This document shows, in pieces, positions 33,092 to 44,570 of a DNA stretch of 64,000 nt (the first letter of the stretch is position 1; every line of letters begins with the position of its first letter). The notes beneath the pieces were generated by a model, which was given only the letters and a program-made list of their open reading frames with translations, did not search any database and was not told the DNA's origin. A program made the position numbers and the translations under genes. The stretch comes from Aedes albopictus. Taxonomy: Eukaryota; Arthropoda; Insecta; Diptera; Culicidae. Where the stretch lies: assembly GCF_035046485.1 (NCBI RefSeq), contig NC_085137.1, positions 500,360,536-500,424,535 of the forward strand. Reading direction: 5' to 3'.

Positions 33092-33798
33092 CTAGCGTAA
33101 CATGTGATAAGGGCCTAAGTCCAAAATGTAAACATTGAGAAATCTGCTTGAGAAGGTTTCCATGTATATTCATAAACCGTATTTTGATATTAAACACTGT
33201 ATTAGTTACTTTTACGCAGCAAATGATGCGCATGACTGCTCCCTACATGCTGCCTAGCGCCAAAAATAGCATAGAAATTCGTTTAAAAATTAAATTTTCG
33301 AACAGCAATGGACATTGGCGTTTTTGAAAATTTTCATTGACTTGGGCCCCAATACTTTGGCCCTTTGACAACAAGCAAATGACTTAGGCCCTAGTACATT
33401 GGCCCTATGAGCAACCATGAATCGACTTAGGCCCTTTTGCATTGAGCTAATTTTGAGTAAAAAGAAGTTAGTTTGCATAAGTTTTCTTATATTTTACGTG
33501 ATTATGCAAGAAAGAATCAAATTCAAATCAAAACCATGAAAAATCTAAGTAACGTGCCAAAGGGCCTAAGTAAAGTTGAGATCTAGTCCAACTTGGGCCC
33601 TTTTACTTCGACTTAGGTCCAAAAGGAACAATGAATTTACTTAGGCCTTTTTAAAAATCATCAAAAAAGTCATGTTAAAATGTGTTTTTGGCGTGGGTGA
33701 GAAAGTGTATCGATAGATTACTTGAAACTTGATAGGAATAACGGAAAATCTCGTTTGTTTACATTTTCGACTTAGGCCCTTATCACATGTTACGCTAG
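33092..33798. mobile_element. 707-bp DNA element with 4-bp target duplication, copy 1
   Basis: The left end CTAGCGTAACATGTGATAAG pairs with the right end CTTATCACATGTTACGCTAG, with inverted repeats continuing to GGGCCTAAGTC. It is flanked by AAAT on both sides (33,088-33,091 and 33,799-33,802). A decamer close to ACTTAGGCCC recurs about eleven times on both strands inside. There is no coding capacity. It matches both halves of the interrupted copy at 59,370-63,786. Confidence 0.85.
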
Positions 33799-33802
33799 AA
33801 AT

Positions 33803-35094
33803 GTACCTAGGTATAATAGCTAATGGGAAATGAATGCAAACAGCACACAGCGCACCAGAAATGAGGAAAATTATTCTGACAGACGACGTCGAACAAAAGC
33901 TTTTACCACTTGCTGCCGCGAGTTTCGGTGACTCGCTACTGAACAGGGTGGGAGTGGTAAAACGGTTCTTTTGTATCGAAAGGCTCAGCGCGATCAGAAT
34001 GTTAATTCCAGTGGGTGATATCATCCGCCTACTGAAAGCAACTAAACGATTAAGGTTAAGTTCATGCTCAGATTCCCATATTAAAGCTATGTTTGACTGA
34101 AATACGCCAACTAGAAAGGGTAAAATGTGTCATGAGACGATAAGAAACCAATAAATTTATATATTCTATAATTTGATGAATAATGCACCCCAAGTAACGA
34201 AAAGTAACGCTTCTTGTGACAGAATATGCCTTCAAGTTCCACAAAGTTCTGATAAAGTTTCGCACAAAACTTTATGTTTGCTAAAAAGGTTGAAGTATGC
34301 TCTCAAACAATTTCAGGCTACATAAAGTTCCGAGGAGCATCCGTTCAATTTTCTTTTAAAGTTTCTTGCTAAACAATTTAGACTTCCCATGAACATCCAG
34401 CTAAGGAAATTAACTAGTTCCGATGGATATCTTAAGCAGTAATCAAGATGCTTAAGAGGCATATACTGAGCTTTATCGGAAGTTCGTACAGAAGTACCAA
34501 AAAGGCTCAATAGCTACTTACCCCGGATAGACGAGAATGTCTAAATCATATCCCAAATGTAACAATTTTTGATGTCATATCTCGATGAAACTTTGATGCG
34601 TTATTTAAAGGTTTTATGAATAACGCACACATAACTAAAAGTGATATGATATCAGTTTTTGTTCTTTTCCAGGAAAAATTCATTAGAATCCCGAGATGGT
34701 CGCCACAATGGTCAACTTTTACACCTACTCACGTTTTTGAGCGCACATAACTCAGAAATAACTGAACCAGCGCACCACATCTTATTGTTTTAAACTTATC
34801 ACAAGTGAGCAAAAACGAAATAAAAATTGCATTATTGTAAAAAGATTGCTTCTTGAAATTTGTGCATTTGAGGTTCTGCTGCATTGTTGAACAGGAATTC
34901 AAAGACGTTTGTCCTTAAGCTATCTGAAGATATCTACACAAGAACAAATTTAATTCTTCTGAACAAAATAGAACACTTAGAATGGCTCAATGTTAGTGAA
35001 ATACCATGTGTCCCTTTCAGAGCTGTGGAAACGAAGAAGCATATGCCATTATTATCCTCATATTCGCAATAGTGAGCTAAAGTTCGATGCTGGG
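33803..35094. other. Unassigned stretch
   Basis: No gene recognised. The frame at 33,834-34,100 (88 residues) has mixed composition but no known motif. 'ccaagtaacg' near 34,191 resembles one end of the MITE at 53.5 kb without its partner. Confidence 0.35.
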
Positions 35095-35250
35095 TGTTGG
35101 TATTTTTTTTTTTTGTATTTTGATCTTGTGATATCTAAACGTGTTATTATTGAGCACTTCTTTATACTAGATTTTGATATTATTTCTGATCTTTTACTTC
35201 TTATCTCAATCAAACCAATATCTGCTTTTGTTCTTCAGTAATTCAATAAG
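35095..35250. mobile_element. Half of a CCCGGGTAG-family MITE
   Basis: The right-hand portion of the family at 35.8 and 60.9 kb is recognisable: TGATATTATTTCTGATCTT, then CTTATCTCAATCAAACCAAT. The left arm and the conserved ends are missing. Confidence 0.5.
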
Positions 35251-35786
35251 TAATACCTAACTGATAATGTTATATTTGTAAGATTTTTCCAACTACTCGG
35301 AAAGGAATGATATACTGCTCAATGTATTAACAAAATGTATATTTCGCTAGAATGTATCATTTTACGTTATTCAGTTATTCTTCTACAAAGCTATGCATTT
35401 TATTTAAGGACTTTGTTCAACATTGTGTCTAGAGGTTCTGTTACAAAAACTTCCAAGAATCATCGTCATCATAATGAAAAATTATGAAAACTCTTCAGAA
35501 ATTACCCCAGAAGCATCAGAACAATGTTCCAAAATTACATACTCTAGGAATTTCATTTCAGGAGTTTTGCAAGGAATCATCCAATGGTTGAAAAATGATA
35601 ACAACACTCATTTCTCCAGGAATTTGAATCCTGAAATTAGAATTTCAGGAATTTATTTATGAAGAGTATTCATCATAGGGAGGCCCTCCAGAATTTTCTC
35701 AGAGTTCCCCCGTTAAACTGGAAGAACTAGGCTTTCTCCATGCTTTTTGGTAATTTTATCAGGTTCATGAAGTTCTGCCGAAATTT
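35251..35786. other. Unassigned stretch, partly array-like
   Basis: From ~35,430 the text drifts into CAGGAATTT/AATTTCAGGA units like the degenerate arrays elsewhere. No gene recognised. Confidence 0.4.
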
Positions 35787-36104
35787 ACCCGTGTAGAGGT
35801 CAAGTACTGACGATCAAAACCTGCTATTGGTTTGATTGAGATAAGATGTAAAAGTACTGAAAATAATATCCAAAAATTTGTTCCTAAACATTCTGACCAA
35901 TAGCAAATTTTGATATTTGAAGATCAATCAAATAGCTCACTGATATTGGCTAGCTTTTACCAAGAGCTATGAGAACGATGTTCCAGGAGTAAATTTGAGA
36001 TATTATTTTTAGTACTTTTACCTCTTATCTCAAACAAACAAATATCACTTTTTGATCGCCATATCAAAATATGCTATTATTGAGTTTTTTTCCTATGCTT
36101 GGGT
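35787..36104. mobile_element. Palindromic MITE, CCCGGGTAG family
   Basis: Ends ACCCGTGTAGAGGTCAAGTA and, complemented, TACCCAAGCATAGG. Inner arms share GATCAAAA and TTGGTTTGATTGAGATAAGA with complements at the right. Same size class (~320 bp) and interior as the copy at 60,938-61,260. Confidence 0.8.
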
Positions 36105-36450
36105 ATCCACGTGTTTAAATGGGATTCCATCGATGATGTTTTCCACTGACTTGAATAAAAACTCTTCAAAAATGCTTAAAGAATTACTCAAGGAAGAACT
36201 TTTAGAATCTTCGGAAAATCTCTACAAGTTCCTCGAAACAGTTTTTAAGGATTTCCTTCAAAGAGTTTGTACAGCAGATTCTCCAAGAGTTCCAGTCCTA
36301 GTCCTAACGTTCTTCCGAGAACTCTTAATGGAATTTCTACTTGAGTTTCACCAAGAGGTTCTCTTCAGGAGTTTCGCGAGCAGCTTCTCTAAAAGTATAA
36401 CTAGGAATTCTTGGTGGAGTTTATTCAGGAATTTCACCGGATGTTCTTGA
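36105..36450. repeat. Degenerate array remnant
   Basis: TTCCTTCAAGAGTTT and CAGGAATTTC-type drifting units. The 132-residue frame over 36,052-36,450 begins in the MITE, runs through the array and is rejected as a gene. Confidence 0.55.
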
Positions 36451-36832
36451 AAACTGTTATGTGAAAAGCGAACTCAATTGGCTTTTTAAGCGATGTTGAG
36501 ATAATTCCATATTCTGAATGTGCACGCCAAACTGAGCCGAAATCCAAATTTTCATGAATTTTGGAGCCCGGGAACCTATTTAAAAATCAATTTGAAGTTT
36601 GTATGGGAGCGATTTGTCTAATCACCCCTCGTCGGATTTTGTACTGGGCGGAGCTGTCAAGCAGTTGCCCAGCTGTCAAAAGGTGATTTGAATAAATATT
36701 TTTGAAATTGATTTTAGGTATAAAAACAAAGTTCTAAAAATCTGAAAAAAATCATAAAAGGTGCTCTTTTGTTTAAAAATATAAAATCATTGAATTTTTC
36801 TAAATTTAAAAACCCAATTAGTGAAAATACTA
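36451..36832. other. Unassigned stretch
   Basis: Nothing recognisable. A near-palindrome GTCAAGCAGTTGCCCAGCTGTCA lies at ~36,655 and AT-rich text follows. Confidence 0.4.
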
Positions 36833-36955
36833 CTACCGTGACATCACCTAATTCCAATCACATTTTTTCGGTTCTTGATTCCGTTCACCCCATTTGTTTT
36901 GCATGGTGTGAACGGAATTAGGAACCGAAAAAAAGTGATTGAATTTAGATTGATT
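36833..36955. mobile_element. Small palindromic MITE (TACCGTGACATCACC), right end lost
   Basis: It opens CTACCGTGACATCACCTAAT, has inverted arms around TTTCGGTTC...GAACCGAAA and a second pair GTTCACCCC...GGTGTGAAC, then diverges before the right terminus. Its complete relative is at 39,298-39,388. Confidence 0.7.
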
Positions 36956-37150
36956 CCAAAGAGTTTGTATAGAATATTCTCCAAGAATTTCTTCACAAAG
37001 TCCTAAAGTTCTTTCGTGAAATCTTCAAGCACTTCTTCCAGAAGTTTCTTCAAGAGCTTCCCGAAAGTTCTTTCAGGAATATCTCGAGCAGTTTCTCTAC
37101 AAGTTTCACCTGGAATTTCTGGGGGAGTTCCTTCAGGAATCTCTCCGGAT
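36956..37150. repeat. Degenerate array remnant
   Basis: Drifting CTTCAGGAATTTC/TTCTCCAAGAATT-type units continuing the style of 36.1-36.4 kb. Confidence 0.5.
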
Positions 37151-37614
37151 GTTAAAGAAAACTGTTACGTGAAAGGTGAAAATTTCATTCTGTGAATGAA
37201 CCACTAAAAACGAACAAGTATGTTATTATTACTAAAAGCGAGAAGAGTTGTGTCCTACATTGCATCATGTTTGAGAATAGAAGAAAATGTCAGCGATTGG
37301 AAAGAAAATTGTAATTCCATTAATTGATGTTTGTTAGGGAAACCGAAGGTGTAGTATTGATGGATTCTAGATTTGGCCATCGTTTCTCAGAAAATGAAAT
37401 CTGAAAAGTGAATTCTCGTGAAGAATCATCATTTCTATCATTTTCCAGAGTGAGTAATGGCTCTTCAACCAAGCCCAGACAACTAATTTGCACGTATAAT
37501 GAAGTTTACAACCATGGTATACATAGTTTTATGCTGCAAAGTAACATTGCATAAGATGCAGCAAAATGGTGAAGACGATATACGTGCATTGCCGGGATGA
37601 TAATAACGTCATAT
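37151..37614. other. Unassigned stretch
   Basis: Nothing recognisable as a gene or a named repeat. Confidence 0.4.
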
Positions 37615-38457
37615 GATTTGAAGCGATATCTCAAATTTTGACTGTTTGTCAACCTATTATATGTGCATCATTGGTACCAATTTGGGCTCGATTGATTAAT
37701 CTTTCGCAAAGTTAGAACCGTTCGGGTAAAACACTATTTTTAGACAACTCATTTTTGAGCTGTCATAACTCGGAAACCAGTGAACCGAATTGAATGAAAT
37801 TTTGAACGTACACTAACAATATACAAATGTTTCACAAACTATTAAAACATAGATACTTTTTGAACGTTGAAAAAAGTTATCATGGATAGACACTTTTTGG
37901 ATTTTTCTCAAAAAAATGTATTTTTTTACGTCAATGTCAAAAAATTATAGTGTTGATGTCCAAAGATTTCCCACTTCTGTTCTCAAGTTATCTTTAATCA
38001 GATATATAAGAGCCAATTTAGCTTAAAGGAAGAACACATCTAGTAATTTTTGTGTGGTATTGTAAATTTGACTAATTTTCCTCTATATGGGTAAAAAATT
38101 CAACCCGGTATAACTTAATTCGCCGTGAAAAAATATTACATTTTATAACGTTGTATTAAGTATCAATATATTGTTGATAAACGTTAAAAAATTCATTCAA
38201 TTCGGTTCACTGGTTTCCGAGATATGACAGCTCAAAAATGAGTTGTCTAAAAAATAATGTTTTACCCGAACGGTTCTAACTTCGTGAAAAACTATTCAAT
38301 CGAGCCCAAATTTGTACCAATGATGCACATATAACAGGTTGATAAATAATCAAAATTTGAGATTTTTTGATGCACTCTATGAAAAGTTACAGCATGTTGA
38401 ATTTTTTTGTTGAAGAAAAAAAGTTGCCTATCCCAAACATTTTGGCCACCCCCTGTA
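37615..38457. mobile_element. Long palindromic MITE, left end truncated
   Basis: Arms of ~300 bp pair across a centre near 38,020: for example AACCGTTCGGGTAAAACA (left) against TGTTTTACCCGAACGGTT (right). The right end is AACATTTTGGCCACCCCCTG, resembling the CAGGGG end at 22,026. The matching left terminus is missing. Probably the same mariner-like superfamily. Confidence 0.75.
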
Positions 38458-38985
38458 CTACGTTATGCGACTCCTGGTCGCCTGGGAGACTTTTGAGCCT
38501 GGACACATCTTAAAGAAATGTGCTTCAATGGAACCATTATTCCATCAATTATCATCTTTTCTCAGCGTCTTTGCTTAACATTTATACCACATTCCTTGCC
38601 GAGCGGTAGGTACGAGATGTCCCCGTCCTATGATTTTATTGTAATAACAACATCAAATAACGCTCCTTACTAGACCTGGCCGCGTCATAGATTGTACTAC
38701 ATTTCCAAAGTACTGCGAGCATTCATAACGACAAGAAAAATAAAAACAGTAGTCGGAGTTCCCATTCTCAGGACTATTTCAAGTAATTGTTAAATAGAAT
38801 TTGTCGAAGTTATAATAATCATCTAATGCAGATTCAAATTTTTGCAGGTTCCCTTCAAATTTTTCAGGATTTTTTTCGTTTCTCAGTGATTTTCAACAAA
38901 AATCCAATAGAAATATTTCTCATTCCATCCAATTCCAATCCAATGTCAGACAATTTCTTCTCTTCCCTTATGAATTTCATGGAAA
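38458..38985. other. Unassigned stretch
   Basis: No gene or named repeat recognised; the end grades into array-like text. Confidence 0.4.
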
Positions 38986-39720
38986 GCTATCAAAGCAAAT
39001 TTGCCACGTATTCCTTTGGAAATTCCTTCAGGTGTTGCTGTTGAAACTTTTTCAGGAAGAGATTTTCATTTCGGAATTCCCCATAAGAATTCCAAGAAGA
39101 AGGCATCCCTACAGGAATTCCTCTGGGAATATTATCAACAATTGCTCCTGCACTTCGGTTGAAAAAAAATTCCAGAATTTTCAAGATTTTCCCCTGAAAG
39201 TTTTTGCAGGAATTTTTCCTGCAAGTTTTTTTTTCAGAAATTCCTCCACAAGAAAAATTAAATTGAGAATGCCTGAATTCTATTGAAATTTTCGAAGTAC
39301 CGTGAAATTACCTATTTCCAATCACTTTTTTTTTGGTTCCGGAATTGGGAACCGAAAAAAGGGTTTGAAATTAGGTGATGTCACGGTATCCAAATAAAAT
39401 TCTCGAAGCAACACCTAGATGAGTTTGTTAAGGGATTGCTCGAAAAACTACCGAAAAAACTACTAGCAGAGTTTCTGAAGAAACTCCTAGAGAAGTCTCT
39501 AAAAATTTCTTTGGCGAGCTCCTGGAAGAATGTCAGAAGATTTTTTTTTTTTTTTAGAAAATCCTGAATGAACCCCATGAGAAACTTCCCAAAGGATTTA
39601 TAGAATAGACGAATTCTAGAAGTAGTTCCTAAAAAACTCCAGCAGGCATTACAGAAAAATCCTGAAGGAATATCTCCAAATTGTTGGCAGAATTTCTAAA
39701 GCAAGTCCTGGAATCATACG
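38986..39720. repeat. Degenerate array with a small MITE inside
   Basis: GGAATTCCTTCAGG-type drifting units, first T/C-rich (to ~39,280), then A/G-rich (~39,395-39,720), with the orientation switch falling exactly at the MITE at 39,298-39,388. Confidence 0.65.
39298..39388. mobile_element. 91-bp palindromic MITE (TACCGTGA...TCACGGTA)
   Basis: TACCGTGAAATTACCTATTT at the left and AAATTAGGTGATGTCACGGTA-like text at the right form near-complete complementary arms around GGTTCCGGAATTGGGAACC. There is no coding capacity. Confidence 0.8.
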
Positions 39721-40139
39721 CGCCAACTTGTGACGTAGTTAGGGGGGCAAGGCCTCTCAAAATCAATATTTCATTGACAAAATCGATGCAGTTTATCCAA
39801 ATTAGGCATATTCACGTGTAAACTAGTGCATTTAGTCGAATAAAGTTGCATTTTCTTCGATTTTCAAGAGCTTTAATACAGATAAAAAAAAAATAATAAT
39901 TCTATGACAATATATTAACAGAGAAAAACTCGCCAAGTCGAGAAAAAACGGAACTAACCTATCTAAGCATTTCTGTAAATATTCTCGGTTACTGACATAC
40001 ACTACATTCGCTAGAATGTCTGCAATATACTGGAAAAGGAAACTAAAAACAAATATAAATATACTGAAATCTGCTGATTGTTATAAGGCACTGTTTGTTG
40101 ATTAAATGGCAATCTAAGTGATGGATTTTTCGAAAAAAA
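39721..40139. other. Unassigned stretch
   Basis: 'cgccaacttgtgacgtagttagg' (~39,721) loosely resembles the outer end of the 3.9-kb element at 11.2 kb. No partner end was found and no gene is recognised. Confidence 0.35.
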
Positions 40140-40222
40140 AACGCTCTGGTGGGATTCCAAACCACGACTTCATTTTTGCTAGACCGGCGCTTTAATCAAC
40201 GAAGCCATAGAACAGGTTGAGA
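40140..40222 (-). mobile_element. tRNA-like SINE head, family 1
   Basis: Minus-strand B-box region (complement of GGGATTCCAAACCACGAC), then CTAGACCGGCGCTTTAA and an A-box region. Only the head is present. It faces the next copy head-to-head. Confidence 0.65.
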
Positions 40223-40249
40223 TACTGTGGAATTGAAAGCCAACAAAAT

Positions 40250-40410
40250 CCCGACCTGTTTTGTATCGTAGTTGGTTAAAGCGCTGGTCTAGCAAATACG
40301 GAGTCGTGGGTTGCAATCTCACCAAAAACGCGATTTTTTTTCGCCAACTTCATCTCTCAGTTTGTCTATAAATCAACGCACTCTGCCTTCTGATTTCAAG
40401 TTTTTAAGAA
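40250..40410 (+). mobile_element. tRNA-headed SINE, family 1
   Basis: Plus-strand A-box region GTAGTTGGTTAAAGCGC, then TCTAGCAAATACGGAGTCG and B-box GGGTTGCAATCTC (one base off consensus). The body follows with CATCTCTCAGTTTGTC and CTGCCTTCTGATTTC. With the head at 40,140-40,222 it forms an inverted pair separated by ~30 bp. Confidence 0.7.
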
Positions 40411-43400
40411 GTTAATATTCGAAGAAGCAACTTACGTGACCAGAAAACTAAAACTATTTTAAAAACTAATCATCAAAATAAAATATGTGGAAAATATTAA
40501 ATGATCTATTTAAGAGCAAAGCACCAAGCAAATTCAATAAGGTTCTAAGGAAAGCATTGTTTAAAAATTAAATATTTCCTGTAGGGGAAGACTTTAATGC
40601 AGAATTGTCTGATATCTTTCATGGGTTAAGCTGAAATAGGTATAGAAAAACTTTTCCCACATCATCGAGTCAAATATACAGAACAGCCATCGTCGTCGAT
40701 AAGTGGGCTGCCACTCATGAAACGGAAAAAAACGTTTAGCATAATAAACTGACGACCAATAATGCTGCAAAACGGCGACCCTTTGACTACGAAACCGGAG
40801 TTTGCTGGCTAGCTTCCGTGCATTGTGCTGTAGTTTCCCCTTTTCTTTTCTTTCCAGGTTAATATGTAAAAGATTCTACAGGAGCTCAAGCATAGAGGAA
40901 AGAAAAACCAAATCCGGAGCATAAAACTACGAGGGATCAAGAAAAACGGAAACAATTTTTCGGGGGCGGGAAATTTCTTACTACAAAACTCTATGTAACC
41001 GGAAAGGAAACAAACGAACAAACATAAACACTAACGAGAAATGCTAGAAAAATTCATTTAGTTTAGAAACCGAAACAAAAATGACATAGTAAGAGTGACA
41101 TACTAACCGCTATATCCTGTTTTTAGTTGGTTAGGTTTGCAAGTATTCACAGGTTTACATTGCACAACGAAAAACACATCCAAAACCAAACACGTTTTAC
41201 ACATTCAGATGATGTTGTGGTGGTAGGCAGTTGATTTTTTTTTATTTGGTAGCAGGAGATGATGGTTGGTGGTTGGTACAGTAGTAGATTGTTTTTTTTT
41301 TTAACGGTAGTAGTAGCAGAGGTGGTGATGGTGATGGTGGTACAGTAGTAGTTACAGTAGTAGTAGTACAGTAGACAGAGACAGTTATGAAAATAGAAAA
41401 AAAAATCAAAAACATATATTTTTACATTTATTTACAACGGTCATGAATATTAGTACTTATTACAATATATGGAATGGTTAAAAATGGATAACAAATATGC
41501 AACAACTGAGGTGGGGGATAACATCTGGGGATGAGGATAGGGACACGATAGGAATCGGGAGAACAATGAATGGGATCTCTACTATTATTAGTCATTCCAT
41601 GGTAAATTGGCAACATGGTAAACTATCCAAATACGTTTTGTTGCACTTAACTAGTTTTGTTACGAATGTGTTACGTTTTACACGATTGCTACATTATATA
41701 TTTTTACTTGTAAAAAGTTCTCCGAACGTATCTGAACATTTGTAGTGCTCAGGCTCATGACATGTAGCCTCAATGTAATAGCCTACTCTAAGGCGTTCAC
41801 AAACACAGACATCCAAATGTACGCGTCTTATATCAAAACTTGAATCGGGGGTCCCGATTAGGATTCCAAATCACTAGCTATCCATTTGGTTAACAGGATA
41901 TATTTATGTTTAAATTTGTGATTTTCAATTTTATCGTACATTTGTAATGTTCTATTTTTGAATTTTTAATAGTATGACAAACGCGTATGTGCATTTGTGG
42001 TGTTCCATTTTACTTTACGTAACAGTTAAAAAGTCGTCATGATGCCACGATTATCTAGGAAAAAAAATTAAAATAAGTCTTCTAAAATGTTTGTTAATTT
42101 TTATTTATGTTTTTTATTTAATTTTTTTAAACGTATTCATACGAGAATGAAACATTTACGTCATTTTTCTTGTCGCAAAAGTGCAACCTTTTTGTTCCCG
42201 ATTTACCTTGGAATGACCCGGGATGAGGATTCTACAAAACACATATTTCGCTCATGTCATGTTTCAGCCTCCACTGGGTTAGTAATGACGGAGGAGGGGA
42301 CACACACACCCGACTCACGTTAAGTAATGCACAGGTGCACGCGGAAAGTGCTGCAAACTCAGGTAGTCGGTACAGAACAAATCACACAAGAACACACAAA
42401 ACTCCACACACACACCGCACAGGTGGGTAGGTGGTGAGGGAAAATGTGACCAAGCTACTGTGGGAGACGCGACGTGGTGCCCTCTGACGACTAGGAAGCG
42501 GAGGGTGGTCCATGAGAAAGGGTAGTTGTCACAATGTAAATATTTATGAGTGGAAACATATTTGTGCTAATGGTTTTCTAGTTTCCGCGTATTCACCCCC
42601 TTCTCAGGCGACCGACTCAGGCTGCGACTGTTGCACGGATCGAGAAGAGTCGTGGTAGTCGTCGTCGTCAGCAGTCGGTGGTCATTTCGTATTCAAACAA
42701 TCGCGAAACGTGAGGATATTGAACATTTGTGAGGGGATGAGGCAAGGGGGGGAGGGGGGTGAAGGAGAAATGTGAGGTAAAGGGTAGGAATCAAAAAACG
42801 ACGAAGGACGAAAAAAGTCATTTTTCCAAAACGATTGCGCTACTGGAATTTCGATCAGAACCAGGAAAAAAGCCGAACCATGTGCTGCTCTGCTATTGTT
42901 GGGTATAACAATCAAATGTCAAATCTGGGATGAGGTTGGTTTACGAGTTCTGCATTGGAGCGATTATTCGTTCTATTTATGTGGCTAGAAGGATGTCGAT
43001 TTCTCTGAATAGTTTGTAAACATTTGCTTTACATTACTTTAACATTACTTATTATCATAATAGCCTTTCATAAAATCCATTATGCTGAAATGATATTTAT
43101 AAACCGCAAGAACAAAAGGTATATCCGTTGCAAACAGGTGAGTTCGTTCCATTATTTTTTTTTTTTTATTTTATCATCGGCCTTTTCAAAATTCTTATAT
43201 TTTCATGAGCTTTTGTAATGTGAAATTCGTTTCGGACTTCATTAGTTTAAAAAAATGCCATTACATAAGCTATGCAGTTCATATACAAACAGGTGAGCTC
43301 ATTCCATACTTTTTTCACTCTATACGACCGCTGGAGATAGTTAATGTATATTTCCACATTTATATGATTAACCTGAGATTCTTTCATTGAGAAGCCCAAA

Positions 43401-43565
43401 ATGAGTGTAGATAAAAATCACATCAATTGATTCGGTTAACTCTAGAACACTACCGAGTGTTGTTTCAGATTTTTTTTCATTCTGACGTGCTACAAAATAT
43501 ATCTGATCTCCTGAATGTTCCAGGAAGCTCGGACGAAACTTCTCCAACGAATCTTCCAAAACTTC
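40411..43565. other. Long unassigned stretch with simple repeats
   Basis: No gene recognised in 3.1 kb. Triplet tracts (GTAGTAG, GGTGATGGTGATGG) lie at 41,200-41,380, CACACACAC near 42,405, and a G-rich patch at 42,735-42,765. Near 43,130 and 43,285 the same CAAACAGGTGAG(T/C)TC text occurs, about 155 bp apart. Short frames on both strands carry no recognisable motif. Confidence 0.4.
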
Positions 43566-43690
43566 TCAACCTTTCAGAACGCGCGTCATCAGGCTGCTGA
43601 AACTGCACTACGCTCGCGCTATACACGACAAGCGAGGTTTTTTTTGGTAGTGTTGTACTTTTTACAACTGCGCGCATCCTGAAGGGTTAA
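43566..43690. mobile_element. TTAA-ended MITE, uninterrupted (125 bp)
   Basis: It runs from TCAACCTTTCAGAACGCGCG to CGCGCATCCTGAAGGGTTAA. The interior contains AAAGTACAACACTACC complemented. Opposite orientation to the split copy at 11,172/15,218. One terminal TTAA has become TCAA. Confidence 0.8.
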
Positions 43691-43800
43691 ACAGATTCCT
43701 GTTCGGGTCCAGGATTTCCTGTTTGTCCAGGAACTTTTCGTAGTGCAATTTTTCTTGTCTTCTTTGGACATAGAGAGTATCTTCGTGCTGGCCACACAAT
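43691..43800 (+). mobile_element. Feilai-like SINE body fragment
   Basis: TTCGGGTCCAGGATTTCCTG, then CATAGAGAGTATCTTCGTGC and GGCCACACAATTC. The same order is found in the fragment at 56,540-56,712. The head and tail are missing. Confidence 0.6.
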
Positions 43801-44494
43801 TCACTCTGAGAATAAAAAAGACGAATCAAGTCTAAATTCGATCATGAAATCGTTGCAGAAGTCTGGGTAATCTTCATTGTGCCCAAAAAGCCTGTAATAT
43901 CTCTACGAACGACTAATATCCTTACGCCTCAGCAATTTTTATCCTTGCCTTGACAGATATCATACAACTCCCAGATTCACACATGTATGCGACGAATCAA
44001 CCTTTCGTGTTAAACCCATCATACAGTCCCACCACTCATCCGGAGAACACAGCTTCTGAACGTCGATCCACCAGACCTGGTGCTTTGTATGCTGTGCTGT
44101 ACTCTGAAATGAGGGTTGGTGGGTGTCAATTCACCACCTTACTCACCCACCGTTACCGTTTTGTCGTCATCGGTCGTAAGGAAGGGGGTCGTGAGATGCG
44201 TGATAAGAAAAGGTGTTTCCACTCACACATACGCGCGCGCAGCACCCCCCAAACCATTCCCAATTCCGACCCAACCCAACCCTGGAGGTCAATAGTTGAA
44301 TGGTTTAGGAGACGCTGCAAATTTCTCAACCGCTACCACCCACTCGGGTGACGACAAGAAAAGGACTTTGTGGGAATCGACATGGAATGCGCCTTTTGGA
44401 GTAAAAAGAAGCAACAAAATCGACTTCAAAAATACGCTGCTTAGGAGATGGTCGACTAATAAGCCCTCTAGGTCGATTGGTTATAAACATATTT
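43801..44494. other. Unassigned stretch
   Basis: No gene recognised. The frame at 43,950-44,351 (133 residues) crosses a GC-richer patch and has no known motif. Confidence 0.35.
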
Positions 44495-44570
44495 TTGTGG
44501 TGTAGTTCGTTAAAGCACCAGACTAACGACACGGAGTCGTGGCTTCGAATCTCACCAGAACTAGGTGGTA
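44495..44570 (+). mobile_element. tRNA-like SINE head, family 1
   Basis: GTGGTGTAGTTCGTTAAAGC (A-box region), ACGGAGTCGTGG and GGCTTCGAATCTCACC (B-box region) follow the family order. The body is not recognisable after the head. Confidence 0.6.

Noticed and set aside
42606..42676. Minus-strand open end reading DDDYHDSSRSVQQSQPESVA and stop, like a protein C-terminus
   Set aside because: Only about 25 codons, made partly of a triplet run; the upstream sequence lacks an AG acceptor and any linked exon.
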